From Penium margaritaceum (lineage: Eukaryota; Streptophyta; Zygnematophyceae; Desmidiales; Peniaceae): a stretch of DNA of 64,000 nucleotides. Where the stretch lies: positions 108,199 through 172,198 of the forward strand of contig SZWC01003622.1 in assembly GCA_023375785.1 (NCBI GenBank). The letters are read 5' to 3'. The notes below the pieces were generated by a model. It had not been told where the DNA came from. It saw only the letters and a list, made by a program, of their open reading frames with translations, and searched no databases. Shown here one piece after another: positions 24,035-35,512 of this stretch. The position numbers and the translations under genes were made by a program. Numbering within the stretch: the first letter of the stretch is position 1; every line of letters starts with the position of its first letter.

Positions 24035-24265
24035 CATGCGCCTATGGTGTATCTCGTGTGTATATGGTGTATCTGACGTGCCTATGGTGTCTCTCATGTG
24101 CCTATGGTGTATCTCATGTACCTATTGTGTATCTCATGCGCCCATGGTGTATCTCATATGCCTATGGTGTATCTCATGCGCCTATTGTGTATCTTATGCA
24201 CCTTTGGTGTATCTCATGTGCACATGGTGTATCTCATGTGCCTATGGTGTATATCATGTGCATAT
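24035..24265 (+). repeat. Sat20B satellite, short array
   Basis: About 11-12 copies of the 20-bp monomer ATCTCATGTGCCTATGGTGT. It is sandwiched between Sat21(-) and Sat20A(-), joining the latter without a spacer (GTGCATATGACAACTGGAGC). It is the same family as the 2.35-kb block at 28493. The repeat translates as YGVSHVPMVYLMCLWCISCA, a by-product of the 20-bp period. Confidence 0.95.
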
Positions 24266-27200
24266 GACAACTGGAGCAAGCCTAAGACAGCCGGAGCATG
24301 GCCAGCACAACTGGAGCAAGCCCAAGACATCTGGAGCAAGCCCAATACAAGTAGAGCAAGCCCAAGACAACTGGAGTAAAGCCAAGAGAACTGGAGCAAT
24401 CCCAAGACACCTGGAGTAAGCCCAACAAGAACATGAGCAAGTTAAAGACAACTGGAGCAAGGCCAAGGAAACTGGAGCAAGCACAAGAGAACTGGAGCAA
24501 GCCCAACACAACTGGAGCAAGTCCAAGACATGGGGAGCAAGGCTAAGAAAACAGGAGCAAGCTAAAGACACGTGGAGCAAGCCAAAGATAAATGGAGCAA
24601 GGCCAAGATACCTAGAGCAAGCCCAAGACACCTGGAGCAAGCCTGGTACACCGGGAGCAAGGCAAGGACAACTGGAGCAAGCCCAAGACAACTTGAGCAA
24701 GCCCAAGACAACTGGAGCAAGCCGAAGACAACTGGAGCAAGCCCAAGACAAGTGGACCAAGCCCAAGACAACTGGAGAAAGGCCAATACAACTGTAGTAA
24801 GCCCAAGGCAACTGGATCAAGCCCAGGAGATTTGAAATAAGCAGAAGACAATTTGAGCAAGTCCAAGACAATTGGAGCAAGGCCAAGACAACTGGAAAAA
24901 GCCCAAGACAACTGGAGAGAGCCCAATATAACTGGAGCAAGGCCAATACAACTGGAGCAAACCCGAAACAACAGAAGCAAGCCCAAGACATTTGGAGTAA
25001 GCTCAAGACAACTGGAGCAAGACCAAGCCAAGTGGAGCAAGGCCAGGACAACTGGAGCAAGACCAAGACAGATGGAGCAGGCCCTAGACAGCTGTAGCAA
25101 GGCCAAGACAACTGGAGCAAGCTCACAACAACTGGAGAAAGCCCAAGACAACTGGGGCAAGCCCATGACAACGGGAGAAAGCCTAAGACAACTGAAGAAA
25201 TGCCAAAAAAGCTGGAGTAGCACAAGAAAACTGGAGCAAGCCCGAGACAACTGGAGCAAGCGTAAGAAAACTGGAGCAAGGCCAAGACAACAGGAGCAAG
25301 CCCAAGACACCTGGAGCAAGCCCAAAATATCTGGAGCAAGGCCAAGATAACTTGAGCAAGGCCAAGACAACAAGAGCAAGCCGAAGACAGCAGGAGCGAG
25401 CCCAAGACAACTGGAGAAAGTCCAAGACAACTAGAAAAATGCCAAGACAACTGGAGCAAGCGCAAGACAACTGGAGCAAGACCAAGACAACTGTAGCTAG
25501 GCCAATACAACTGGACCAAGGCCAAGAAAATTGGAGCGAGCCCAGGACAGTTGGAGGAATCCCAAGACAACTGGAGCAGGCCAAAGACAATGGGAACAAG
25601 GCCAAGACAACTGGAGCAAGCCCAAGACAACTGTAGCAAGGCCAAGACACCTGGAGTCAGGCCAAGACAGCTGGAGCAAGCCCAAGACAACTGGAGCAAG
25701 GATAAGACAAATCAAGCAAGCCCAAGCCAATTACAGCAAGCCCAAGACAACTGGGGCAAGCCCAAGTCAACTGGAGCAAGCATGACACAACTGGAGCAAG
25801 ACGAAGAGAAGTGGAGCAAGCCCAATACAACTTGAGCAAGCCCAAGAAATCCGGAGCAAGCCCAATACAACTGGAGCAAGCCCAAGACATGTGGACCAAG
25901 CCCAAGACAACTGGAGCAAGACTATGACAACTAGAGCAAGGCCAAGACAACTCGAGCAAGCCCAAGGCAACTGAAGCAAGCCCAAGACAACTTGAGCATG
26001 TCAAAGACAACTGGAGCAATGCCAAGACAGCTGGAGCAAGCCGAAGACAACTGGAGCAAGGCCAAGACAGCTGTAGGAAGCCCAAGACAACTGAAGCAAG
26101 CCTAAGGCAACTGGAGCAAGCCCAAGAGAATTGAAACAAGCCCAAGACAACTGGAGCAAGTCAAAGACAACTGGAGCAAGGCCAAGACAACTAGAGCAAG
26201 CCGAAGACAACAGGAGCAAGCCCAAGACAACTGGAGCAAGGCCAATACAACTGGAGCAAACCCAAGACAACAGGAGCAAGCCCAAGACAATCGGAGCACG
26301 CCCAAGAAAACTAGAGCAAGCCCAAGACAACTAGCGCAAGGCCAAGACAACTGGAGCAAGGCCAAGACAACTGGAGCAAGGCAAAGACAACTCAAGCAAG
26401 GCAAAGACAGATGGAGCAAGCCCTGGACAGCTGGAGCAAGCTCTAGGTAGCTGGAACAATGCCATGACAACTGGAGCAAACCCAAGACAACTGGTGCATG
26501 CCCAACGGCAACTGGGACAAGCCAACGACAACTGGAGAGCAAGCCTTAGACAACTGGATCAACGCGAAGACAACTGGAGCAAGCCCGAGACAGCTGGAGC
26601 AAGCCCAAAAAAACAAGAGCAAGGCCAAGACAACTGGAGCAAGCCCACAGCACCTGGAGCAGGCTCAAAATATGTAGAGGAAGCCCAAGAAAACTGGAGC
26701 AAGGCCAAGACAACTGGAGCAAGGCAGAGAAAACTTGGAGCAAGCCCAAAACAACTGGAGCATGCCAAAGACAAGTGGAGCAAGGCCAAGACAGCTGGAT
26801 CAAAGCCAAGACAACTAGAGCAAGTCCAAGACAACTGAAGCAGACCCAATACAACTGGAGCTAGGCCAAGACAACTGTAGCAAGGCTAGGATAACTGGAG
26901 CATGGCCAAGACAACTAGAGCAAGGCCAAGACACCTGGGGCAATGCCAAGACAGCTGGAGCAAGCCCAAGACAACTGGAGCAAGGCCAACACAATTGGAG
27001 CGAGCCCACGACAATTGGAGCAAGTCCAAAACAACTAGGGCAAGCCCATGACACCTGGAGCAAGCCCAAAACAACTGCAGCAAGGCCGAGACAACTACAG
27101 CAATGCCAAGAAAACTGGAGCAATCCTAAGACAAATGGAGCAAGCCCACGAAAGCTGGAGCAAGTCCAAGACAACTAGAGCAAGGCCAAGACAACTGGAT

Positions 27201-28162
27201 CAAGCCCAAGAGAACTAGAGCAAGCCCAAGACAACTGGAGCAGGCCAAAGTCAACTAGAGCAGGGCCAAGACAGCTTGAGAAAGCCAAGACAACTGGAGC
27301 AATCCCAAGATAACTGAAGCAAGTCCAAGACAACTGGGACAAGCCGAAGACCAATGGAGCAAGCCCATGACAAACGAAGCAAGGTCAAGAGAGCCGGAGG
27401 AATTCCAAGAAACCTGGAGCAAGCCCAAAACAGCTGGAGCAAGCCCAATCAAACTGGAGCAAGGCCAAGACAACTGGAGCAAGACCAAGACAACAGGAGT
27501 AAGCCCAAGACAACTGGAGCAAGCCCAAGACAACTGGAGCAAGGCCAAGACAACTGGAGCAAGCCCAAGTTAACGGGAGCAAGCCCAAGACAACTGGAAC
27601 CAGTCCAAGACAGATCGATCAAGGCTAAGACAACTGGAGCAAGCCAAAGATAACTGGAGTAAGACCAAGACAACTGGAGAAATCTGAAGACAACTGGAGC
27701 AAACCTGATAGATCTGGAGCAAGTCCAAGGCAACTGGAGCAACCCCAAGACAACGGGAGCAACCCCGAGACAACTGGAGCAAGCCCGAGACAACTGGAGC
27801 AAACCCGATACAATTGGATCAAGCCCAAGACAACTGGAGCAATGCAAAGACAACAAGATCAAGGCCAGGAGAACTGGAGCAAGCCTATGAAAACTGAAGC
27901 AAGCCCAAGACATCTGAAGCAATTCCAAGACAGCTGGAGGAAGGCCAATACAAGTGGAGCAAGCCCAAGACAACTGGAGCAAACCCGGGACAACCGGAGC
28001 AAGGTCAGTACAACTAGAGGAAGCCCAAGCTTACTGGAGCAAGCCCAAGACAACCGGAGCAAGCCCAAGACAACTGGAGAAAGCCCAAGACGACTGTAGC
28101 AAGCACAAGACAACTGGAGCAAGGCCAAGACAGCTGGAGCAAGGACAATACAACTGGAGCGA
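24266..28162 (-). repeat. Sat20A satellite array, reverse orientation (second block)
   Basis: About 3.9 kb of Sat20A on the minus strand. It contains one copy of the higher-order landmarks seen in 4261-12729: CAATGCCATG near 26457 and AAGCTT near 28027, about 1.57 kb apart (about 1.69 kb in the first block). The variant row between them (GGCAACTGGGACAAGC, GAGGAAGCCC) is recognisably the same. It stops abruptly at a unique island. Confidence 0.97.
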
Positions 28163-28352
28163 GAATTTCACTATGTGTGGTCCACGTTGATAACTCATGA
28201 TATGAGTCACAAATGGTCAGAGGGGGAAACAATGGTTTGGGAGTACTAGTTATCGACTGGCACATAGAAAGACCGTGAATAAGAAGTGGTACGGCGTAGC
28301 TACCATGCACATTGACCAACCAAAGTAGGCATATGTCACTGAACATGACCTT
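28163..28352. other. Unique non-satellite island, about 190 bp
   Basis: The sequence between Sat20A and Sat21 shows no 20/21-bp periodicity. It holds no recognisable coding frame, terminal repeats or poly-A tail. It may be a remnant of the ancestral junction or of a mobile element; I cannot assign it. Confidence 0.6.
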
Positions 28353-28492
28353 GGCACTAGAGCTTTACAATTTGGTACTAGAGCGTCACACATTGGCACT
28401 AGGGAATCCCAATTTGGCACTAGAGTGTCACACCTTGGCACTAGAGCGTCACACTTTGGCAATAGAGTGTCATACTTTGGAACTAGAGCTTC
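28353..28492 (+). repeat. Sat21 satellite, short array
   Basis: Between six and seven plus-orientation 21-bp monomers (TTGGCACTAGAGC...). They are followed directly by Sat20B at TGTGGTGTGGTGTATC. This is the second place where Sat21 and Sat20B are neighbours. Confidence 0.93.
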
Positions 28493-30844
28493 TGTGGTGT
28501 GGTGTATCTCATGTGCCTATGGTGTATCTCATGTGCCTATGGTGTATCTCATGCGCCTGTGGTGTATCTCATGTGCCTTTGGTGCATCTTATGTGCCTAT
28601 TGTGTATCTCATGTGCCTATGGTGTATCTCATGTGCCTATGGTATATTTCATGTTCCTATGGTGTATCTCATGTGCCTATGGTATATCTCATGCGCCTAC
28701 GGTGTATGTCATGTGCGTATCGTATATCTCATGCACCTATGGTGTTTCTCATGTACATATGGTGTATCTCAGGTGCCTATGGTGTATCTCATGCACATAT
28801 GGTGTATCTCATGTGCCTATGGTGCATCTCATGTGCCTATGGTGTATCTCATGTGCCTATGGTGTATCTCATGTGCCTATGGTGTACCTCATGCGCCTAT
28901 GGTGTATCTCATGAGCCTATAGTGTATCGCATGTGCCTATGGTGTATCTCATGCGCCTATGTTGTATCTGATGTATGCTATGGTGTATCTCATGCGCCTA
29001 TGGTGTTTCTCATGCGCCGGTGGTGTATCTCATGTGCCTATGGTGTATCTCATGTGCCTATGGGGTATCTCATGCACCTATGGTGTACCTCATGTGCCTA
29101 CGGTGTATCTCATGTGCCTATGGTGTATCTCATGTACCTATGGTGTACCTCTTGTGCCTATGGTGTGTGTTATGTACCTATGGTGTATCTCATGTGCCTA
29201 TGGTGTACCACATGTGCCTATGGTGTATCTCATGCGCCTATGTTATATCTCATGCGCATATGGTGTATCTCATGCACCTATGGTGTATCTCATGTGCCCA
29301 TGGTGTATCTCATGTGCCTATGGTGTATCTCATGTGCCTATGGTGTATCTCATGTGCCTATGGTGTATCTCATGTATCTATGGTGTATAAAATGTGCCTA
29401 TGGTGTATCTTATGTGCCTATGGTGTATTGCATGCACCTATGGTGTATTTCATGTGCCTATGGTGTATTGCATGCACCTATGGTGTATCTCATGCGCCTA
29501 TGGTGTATATCATGTGTGTATGGTGTATCTCATGCGCCTATGGTGTATCTCATGCATATATGGTGTATCTCATGCACGTACGGTGTATCTCATGCGCCGA
29601 TTCTGTATCTCATGTGCCTATGGTGTATCTCATGTACCTATGGTGTATCTCATGTACCCATGGTGTATCTCATGTGTCTATGGTTTATCTCATGCACCTA
29701 TGGTGTTTCTCATGTGCATGTGGTATATCGCATGCCCATATGGTGTATCTCATGTACCTATGGTGTACCTGATGCGCCTATGGTGTATCTCATGTACATA
29801 TTGTGTATCTCATGTGCATGTGGCTTATCTCATGTGCCTATGGTGTATATCATGTGCATATGGTGTATCGCATGCACCTATGGTGTATTGCATGTGCCTC
29901 TGGTGTATCTCATGTTCCAATGGTGTATCTTATGCACTTATGGTGTACCTCACGTACCTATGGTGTATCTCACGTGCCTATGGTATATCTCATGCGCCTA
30001 TGGTGTATCTCATGTTCCTATGGTGTATCTCATGTGCCTATAGTGTATCTCATGCGCCTATGGTGTATCTCATGTACATATGGTGTATCTCATGTTCCTA
30101 TGGTATATCTCATATGCCTATGCTGTATCTCATATGCCTATGTTGTATCTCATGCGCCTATGGTGTATCTCATGCGCATATGGTGTATCGCATGCACCTA
30201 TGATGTATCTCATGCGCATATGGTGTATCTCATGTGCATATGGTATATCTCATGTGCCTATGGTGTATCTCATGTGCGTATGGTGTATGTCATGTGCCTT
30301 TGGTGTATCTTGTGTACATATGGAGTATCGCATGTGCCTATTGTGTATCTCATGCACCTATGATGTATCTCATGTGCCTTTTGTGTATCTCATGTGCCTA
30401 TGGTGTATCTCATGCGCCTATGGTGTATCTCATGTACCTACTGTGTACCTCATATCCCTATGGTGTATCACATGTTCCTATGGTGTATCTCATGTGCCTA
30501 TGGTGTATCTCATGTGCATATTGTGTATATAATGTGAACTATGGTGTATCTCATGTGCCCATGGTGTATCTCATGTGCCTATGGTGTATCTAATGCACCC
30601 GTGGTGTATCTCATGTGCCTTTTATGCATCTTATGTGCCTATGGTGTATCGCATGTACCCATGGTGTATCTCCTGTGCCGATGGTGTATCTCATGTGCAT
30701 ATGGTGTATCTCATGTGCATATGGTGTATCTCATGCGCCTATGGTGTATCTCATGTACCTATCGTGTATCTCATGCACCTATGGTGTATATCATGTACCT
30801 ACGGTGTATCTCATGTGCCTGTGGTATATCTCATGCGCCTATGG
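28493..30844 (+). repeat. Sat20B satellite array, main block
   Basis: About 118 copies of the 20-bp monomer ATCTCATGTGCCTATGGTGT. Divergence is lower and the length more uniform than in Sat20A. Recurring variants are GTGCC/GCGCC/GTACC and CACATATGG. All three plus frames stay open for hundreds of residues, which follows from a stop-free 20-bp repeat. It ends within a monomer at the unique island. Confidence 0.97.
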
Positions 30845-31326
30845 TGTTGTACCCTCTTTCACCATCGGCCGGAATCAGATCTGACAGCATGCAAGGATGA
30901 GCTCACGGTCACGGTTCGCGCTGCGCTATCTCCGCAACTACGTTCATTTCTCGACCTACGTCGCTCCTTTCACCCCGCTTCTTCCCTGCGTGTTCTCACC
31001 CTCTCTCACTCAACGGATGTTTCACCGTATTATCCTGGGGAGTATGTCTCATATGTCCCTATTCCTCAGCAGACTACCAACAGCATAGTTTATACCATTC
31101 ATTAGCCTTCAATCACTGACGAATAATCATCCGCCGTATGGCACAATTTCAACTAACACAATCCTTCCCGATAGCACACTCGGGGTAATGTTGAACACCT
31201 ACCGTGGCTATTTGAACTATTATTTTCCTTAGTATTCCATCAGTGACGGGTGATCATCCATCGAATGATGCGATGTCCCTTAAGATAATCCAAAGAGAAT
31301 GAGCAGAACAATTTAGATTCTTGCGT

Positions 31327-31590
31327 TTAGTCCATGAGATTAGATCCCTGCAACAACACAGTGCGGCTCACACCGCCTTGCTCGCTCGCCCGTGGCATGG
31401 CGCGGCTCAGCTCCAATGGACCGTCAACATGTCGACCTGCACGGGGATGGGTGCGCGTCAGATCTTCGTCCCACAGGCGGAATAGTTTTTGCCGGTACCG
31501 TTGGTAGGCCCGGAATGCCTCGACCCGTTCTTCGGCAGCTTCTGCGGCGCGTCGTCCGACGTCACGGGCCACCTCCTGCCAACTATTCAT
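31327..31590 (-). CDS. Short open frame, unassigned (helical, charged)
   Basis: An 87-residue frame that I do not recognise. The N-terminal half is strongly charged and probably helical (SWQEVARDVGRRAAEAAEERV, then RAYQRYRQKLFRLWDEDL), unlike the random-looking frames around it. The C-terminal third looks unstructured. It lies just downstream (minus strand) of another short frame at 31621-31884. It might be an exon or a gag-like fragment, but no motif supports either. It may simply be chance. Confidence 0.25.
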   Translation of the reverse strand: MNSWQEVARDVGRRAAEAAEERVEAFRAYQRYRQKLFRLWDEDLTRTHPRAGRHVDGPLELSRAMPRASEQGGVSRTVLLQGSNLMD

Positions 31591-31620
31591 GGGACAGGGC
31601 TCGTCGTCACGGGGATGTCG

Positions 31621-31884
31621 TCACAGCCACGATTGCCGGAACTGCTCCAGGGCTCCATCGGTGGGGTGATGCGACCATTGCATCACTCCCAGGAAGTTCC
31701 GTGTGCCTAGCCGATGGGGCACATTGCAGCATCTGTAGATGGCATAGAAGGTCACCGGTGAGTCTCGGGCGGTCCTGGTTGAGCCGGGCAGTTGGTGCTC
31801 CCACGAAAACTTAGGACCAATCCACGATGGCTCCGTCACAGCCTCCTCAGGAAGGGGGCTTCTCATCTGGAGATGGTTACACAC
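31621..31884 (-). CDS. Short open frame, unassigned
   Basis: An 87-residue frame starting MCNHLQMRSPLPEEA with tryptophan- and histidine-containing segments (FLGVMQWSHHPTDGALEQF). I do not recognise it. It begins right next to an AC-rich microsatellite and sits on the same strand as the other frames of this island, which is the only contextual support. Confidence 0.2.
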   Translation of the reverse strand: MCNHLQMRSPLPEEAVTEPSWIGPKFSWEHQLPGSTRTARDSPVTFYAIYRCCNVPHRLGTRNFLGVMQWSHHPTDGALEQFRQSWL

Positions 31885-31901
31885 TCACACACACACACAC
31901 C
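31880..31901. repeat. AC dinucleotide microsatellite
   Basis: Imperfect AC run (about 10 units with one interruption) within the unique island. Confidence 0.9.
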
Positions 31902-32762
31902 AAGCCTGACCTAACTTCTCTACTCTAGCTTGACGCGAGACAGGACACGGGTCCCGCTCGACGGTCTGGGTCGACTGAAGGGCAGCAATCTCTCTGTCGT
32001 GCTGGTGACAGCCGGGCTCGTCTCCCACGCCGGGATCTGGTCAAGAGTCGGTTGTTGAGCACTCGCTTGAGTACCACTGGCGTTAGGTCTGAGCGTCTCG
32101 GAATTCTTCAGCGTCAGCAGTCAATCGGTAGTTCGTTCGACAGACAGCAGCCGGTCTCCTTCTCTTCTTCCCCTCTTATTCTCTCCTCGCATTGTCCTTC
32201 CCAGACCTTCATCCCACTGGCTAGCCCCTTTCGTGGCTCGCACATCAAAACGCCTTTGGATAAGGCGCATCGAGTGCCACTCCTCTCTTCGAGGTTCGGG
32301 CGCGGCTCCACTACCATCAAGCCAGCCTCGGGCCGCCTTCCTTACCTCCCCGCAGGTCTGGTCGGGTCACGGTGTCCGTGCCAATATCTTCTTTCATGGC
32401 CCGTCGCTCCCCGGAATCGAACTGCTTCTCTCGTGATTTCTTTTCTTCAGTTGGTGGTCGTCGGATCATCCGTCGACCCTCTGCCCAGATCCTGACCCTG
32501 GCCCCACACTCCTTCCTTTCCTCCGGTGGATGAACAAAACACCGTTAACACTGTTATACCCTACTCCCACAAAACAAGCTGGACGTCCTAATCCATCCAT
32601 TCCCCTTCCCCGTTTCGTTCATCCTGCCCTCTCCCTTCTGGTGCATTGTTTGCCTCATGGCTAGCGCTCCCTTCCCTGTCGCGATGCAGGTTCTTCAGCC
32701 CCTTTTTTCGGTGATGAATACTCTTTCTCCGCCCATCTTGTCCTTTCCATTCCATCCAATTC

Positions 32763-33251
32763 TCAGTGGGGCCCCTCCTGCCGTATCACTTCATTCCGTG
32801 CCTTGGGGCTCTGGCGTGGAGTCGTCCTGCGTTCTCCTTCTCCTCTCCCTCTTCCCTGCTCCTGTAATCGCCACGCTGCCTCCTTCTGCCTTATCTGCAT
32901 CCTCCTCCTGGCCTCATCACTTTCCTCACGGGGTATGCAGAGAGGCCCATCCAGCCCTGTCTGAGCATTTCTGCAGCAACGGGCGCATGGGAGGTGTACT
33001 CGCTGATGACAGCTGATGCAGTGCCACCTGTGGATGCGCACTGGGCCTCTGCATGTAGCGCACGGCTCGCTATATAAATTTGTGCATCGAAAGAATTGAT
33101 ACAGCACAATGTGCTTCCCATGATGCAATCTCCTCTCTCTCACTTTCTTCACACATTCGCTGTGTGAGAAGCATCCACACTTCTCACACCATGTAATCAC
33201 CCCTCTCAGCTCTCTGGAGCAGGTGGGGCAATCTCCTTCCGCAGTGCCCAT
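32763..33251 (-). CDS. Cysteine-rich open frame with two treble-clef-like zinc motifs (hypothetical)
   Basis: 162 residues starting MGTAEGDCPTC. Two blocks share the spacing C-x2-C ... C-x2-C-x4-H-x2-C. Block 1 is CPTCSREL...WCEKCGCFSHSEC (about residues 8-32). Block 2 is CATCRGPV...WHCISCHQRVHLPC (about 64-88), followed by further cysteines (CARCC). This resembles PHD/RING/DC1-type zinc-binding folds, but I cannot name the family. The C-terminal tail (from about 110) is charged, Arg/Gln/Glu-rich and probably disordered. The ATG is the first after an in-frame stop. A second Cys-rich stretch lies upstream at 33366-33522, so this may be one exon of a larger minus-strand gene. Zinc binding is inferred from the pattern. 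Confidence 0.5.
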   Translation of the reverse strand: MGTAEGDCPTCSRELRGVITWCEKCGCFSHSECVKKVRERRLHHGKHIVLYQFFRCTNLYSEPCATCRGPVRIHRWHCISCHQRVHLPCARCCRNAQTGLDGPLCIPREESDEARRRMQIRQKEAAWRLQEQGRGRGEGERRTTPRQSPKARNEVIRQEGPH

Positions 33252-33365
33252 GCGCGGTCACACCCAACAACTGCTGTAGTTGTCCCGCCCAGCTTCGTTC
33301 ATCTTAATGCAAGCGGCGTGTGCTGCCCATTTACAATAGTCTCACCTCCCATGTGGGGCTTCCAG

Positions 33366-33522
33366 CTACCTCCTGCATCCACAACACACGATACCTGCCT
33401 CAGCATTGTACTCCCGCCCCAGCATGACCCTGACTTCCACGGGAATCCCTTGCTTGATCTTCTGGCAGGGCACACAGTTCCAATTTCCTTCTTTGTCCAC
33501 CGCTCCGCATTCCCACAGTCTT
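33366..33522 (-). CDS. Partial cysteine-rich open stretch at the satellite border (hypothetical exon)
   Basis: About 50 residues reading LWECGAVDKEG, then NWNCVPCQKIKQGIPVEVRV, then a C-terminal IVCCGCRR. The cysteine pairs (CVPC, CCGC) match the character of the neighbouring zinc-motif frame on the same strand. Its 5' side merges into the Sat20A repeat at about 33518, so any upstream part has been replaced by, or lies beyond, the satellite. It is recorded as a possible exon only; no splice site is proven. Confidence 0.25.
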
Positions 33523-34909
33523 GGGCTTTTCCCACTTATATTGGGCTTGCTCCATTTGTCTTGGGCTTGCTCCAGTTGTCTTGGGCTTGCTCCAGTTGTC
33601 TTGGCCTTGCTCCAGTTGTCTTGGCTTGCTCCAGTTGTCTTGCGCTTTCTCCAGTTGTCTTGGCATCGCTCCAGCTGTCTTGGGCTTGCTCCAGCTGCCT
33701 TGGCATTGCTCCAGTTGTCTTGGCCTTGCTCGAGTTGTCTTGGGCTTGCTCTAGTTGTCTTGGCCTTGATTAAGTTGTCTTGGGCCTGCTCCAGTTGTCT
33801 TGGTCTTGCTCCAGTTGTCTTGGTTTTGCTCCAATTGTCTTGGCCTTGCTCTAGTTGTCTTTGGCCTGCTCCAGTTGTTTTGGACTTGCTCCAGTTGTCT
33901 TGGTATTCATCCAACTGTTTAGCCTTGATCCAGATGCCTTGGCCTTACTCTACTTGTTTAGGGCTTGCTCCAGTTGTCTTGGGCCTGCTCCAGTTATCTT
34001 GGCCTTGCTACAGTTGTCTTGGACTTGCTCCAGCTGTCTTGGGCTTGCTCTAGTTGTCTTTGGATTACTCAATTTTTCCTGGCCTTCCTCGAGTTGTCTC
34101 GGCTTTGCTCTTGGTGTTTTGGGCTTGCTCCAGGTTTCTTGGAATTGCACCTGTTGTCTTTGCCTTGCTCCAGTTTTCTTGAGCTTGCTCTGGTTGTTTA
34201 GGTCTTGCTCTACCTGTCCTGGGCTTGCTCCAGGTGTCTTGGTATTGCACTAGCTGTCCTACGCGTGCTCCAGTTGTCTTGGGCTTGCCCTAGTTGTCTT
34301 CGGTTTGTTCCAGTTGTCTTGGGCTTGCTCTATTTGTCTTGTCCTCGCTCCAGGTGTCGTGGGCTTGCTCCAGCTGTCTTGGCCTTGCTCCAGTTGTCTT
34401 GGCCTTGCTCTCGTTTCTTGGCCTTGCTCAAGTTGTCTTGGCTTTGCTCCAGTTGTCTTGTGATTGCTCCAGTTGTATTGGCTTTTCTCCTGTTGTCTTA
34501 GACTTGCTCCAGTTGTTGTAGGCTTGCTCAAGTTATCTTGGCATTGCTCCAGTTTTCTTAGGCTTGCTCCAGTTGTCTTGGCCTTGCTCCAGTTATCTTG
34601 GCCTTGCTCCAGTTGTCTTGGGCATGCTCCACTTGTCTTGGGCTTGCCCTAGGGATCTAGGGCTTGCTCTAGTTGTCTTGGGTTTGCTCTAGTTGTATTG
34701 TCCTTGCTCCTGTTGTATTGGGCTTCCTCCAACTGTCTTGGCATTGCTCCAGTTTACTTTGCCTTTCACCATCTATCTTGGCCTTGCTCAAGTAATATTG
34801 GGCCTGCTCCAGTTCTCTTGGACTTGCTCCAGTTGTCTTGGGCTTGCTCCACTTGTCTTGGCCTTGCTCCAGTTGTCTTGGATTTGCTCCAGTTGTCTTG
34901 GGCTTGCTT
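33518..34909 (+). repeat. Sat20A satellite array, plus orientation (left flank of the LTR array)
   Basis: About 70 monomers of Sat20A. It is interrupted at 34909 by the LTR array, and the same orientation resumes at 47250. The last bases before the array (TGCTT) match the first bases after it (TGCTC) at four of five positions, consistent with a target duplication. The two flanks were therefore one continuous array. Confidence 0.96.
34905..34909. repeat. Putative target site duplication of the LTR array, left copy (TGCTT)
   Basis: Abuts the TGTTAG terminus. The satellite consensus here is TGCTC, which is what the right copy shows, so one base appears to have changed since insertion. Confidence 0.7.
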
Positions 34910-35512
34910 TGTTAGAAGAATGCAGGCATGCGAGCAGCAGAAGCAGAAGCAGGCATGAGCATCGGAACAGATATGAGTTCATGAAAGCCGGAGCGGTCAC
35001 GAGGAGTTAGTTGCAGAGCTTGTTTGAGGCCGAAGTGAGGGTGGATCAGGAATAGTGAGAGAGAGGGGGGCCGAAGGGCGAGATGAGTGATGATTGGTTC
35101 AGAGCTGAGAAAAGGAGCGGTAGTGACGAAGCAAAGGGTTGAGAGTTGTGAGAGGCTGGCAAAGACAGGGAATGCGAGGTCCGAGCAGAGCAAAGACACG
35201 GCGGTGAAGCTGCACAACCAAAGGGGAACAGAATGGAAGAACTCTTCTGGTTAACTTCGAGGGAATGAACATCCTCGGTATAAAAGGCCAGAATAGGACA
35301 AGAATGCCAACTAACGGCTTCTGTCCGCTAGCCAGACGCGAGTGACAGGTGTCACTTTATTAGGGGAGAACTCGACAGTGAGGCCTAAACGGTCAGGTGA
35401 CCAGAGACCCGTTTGTCAAGGTGGTTCGTTGGTGGGACCTGAACCAATATTCTGAAGAGGATTCTCAGACCATTGACTTGCACAGAGTCAGTTTCGCGAG
35501 AATATTCTGACA
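34910..35512 (-). repeat. LTR 1 of the tandem array (outer, left)
   Basis: 603 bp with TGTTAGAA...TTCTGACA ends. It shares diagnostic variants with the outer right LTR 5 (TTCTGGTTAACTTCGAGG, CGACAGTGAGG) and not with the inner LTRs. The plus strand carries GGTATAAAAGG near 35277. The transcription signal on the coding (minus) strand is not clear. Confidence 0.92.

Larger units (their letters stand above)
30845..33517. other. Unique, non-satellite island of about 2.7 kb
   Basis: Ordinary-complexity sequence between Sat20B and Sat20A. It contains a 162-codon cysteine-rich open frame (32763-33251, minus), a second cysteine-rich partial frame at its right edge, two short minus-strand frames near 31.3-31.9 kb and an AC microsatellite. 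A further minus-strand frame without a start codon at about 32317-32557 is rich in charged residues and runs over a GGTAAG donor-like site. No LTRs, terminal repeats or target duplication could be established. It could be the remains of a host gene or of an unidentified element. Confidence 0.6.

Noticed and set aside
28499-30043. 514-codon frame in Sat20B
   Set aside because: Pure read-through of a stop-free 20-bp satellite; overlapping frames of similar length exist in the other phases.
30845-31362. LTR with TGTTG...CAACA ends at the left of the unique island
   Set aside because: No matching second copy, target duplication, primer site or polypurine tract could be found, so the ends may be chance.
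35273-35290. Plus-strand TATA box (GGTATAAAAGG) as evidence that the tandem LTR element points in plus orientation
   Set aside because: Primer-binding sites and polypurine tracts at the LTR borders both give minus orientation; the motif may be incidental or antisense.
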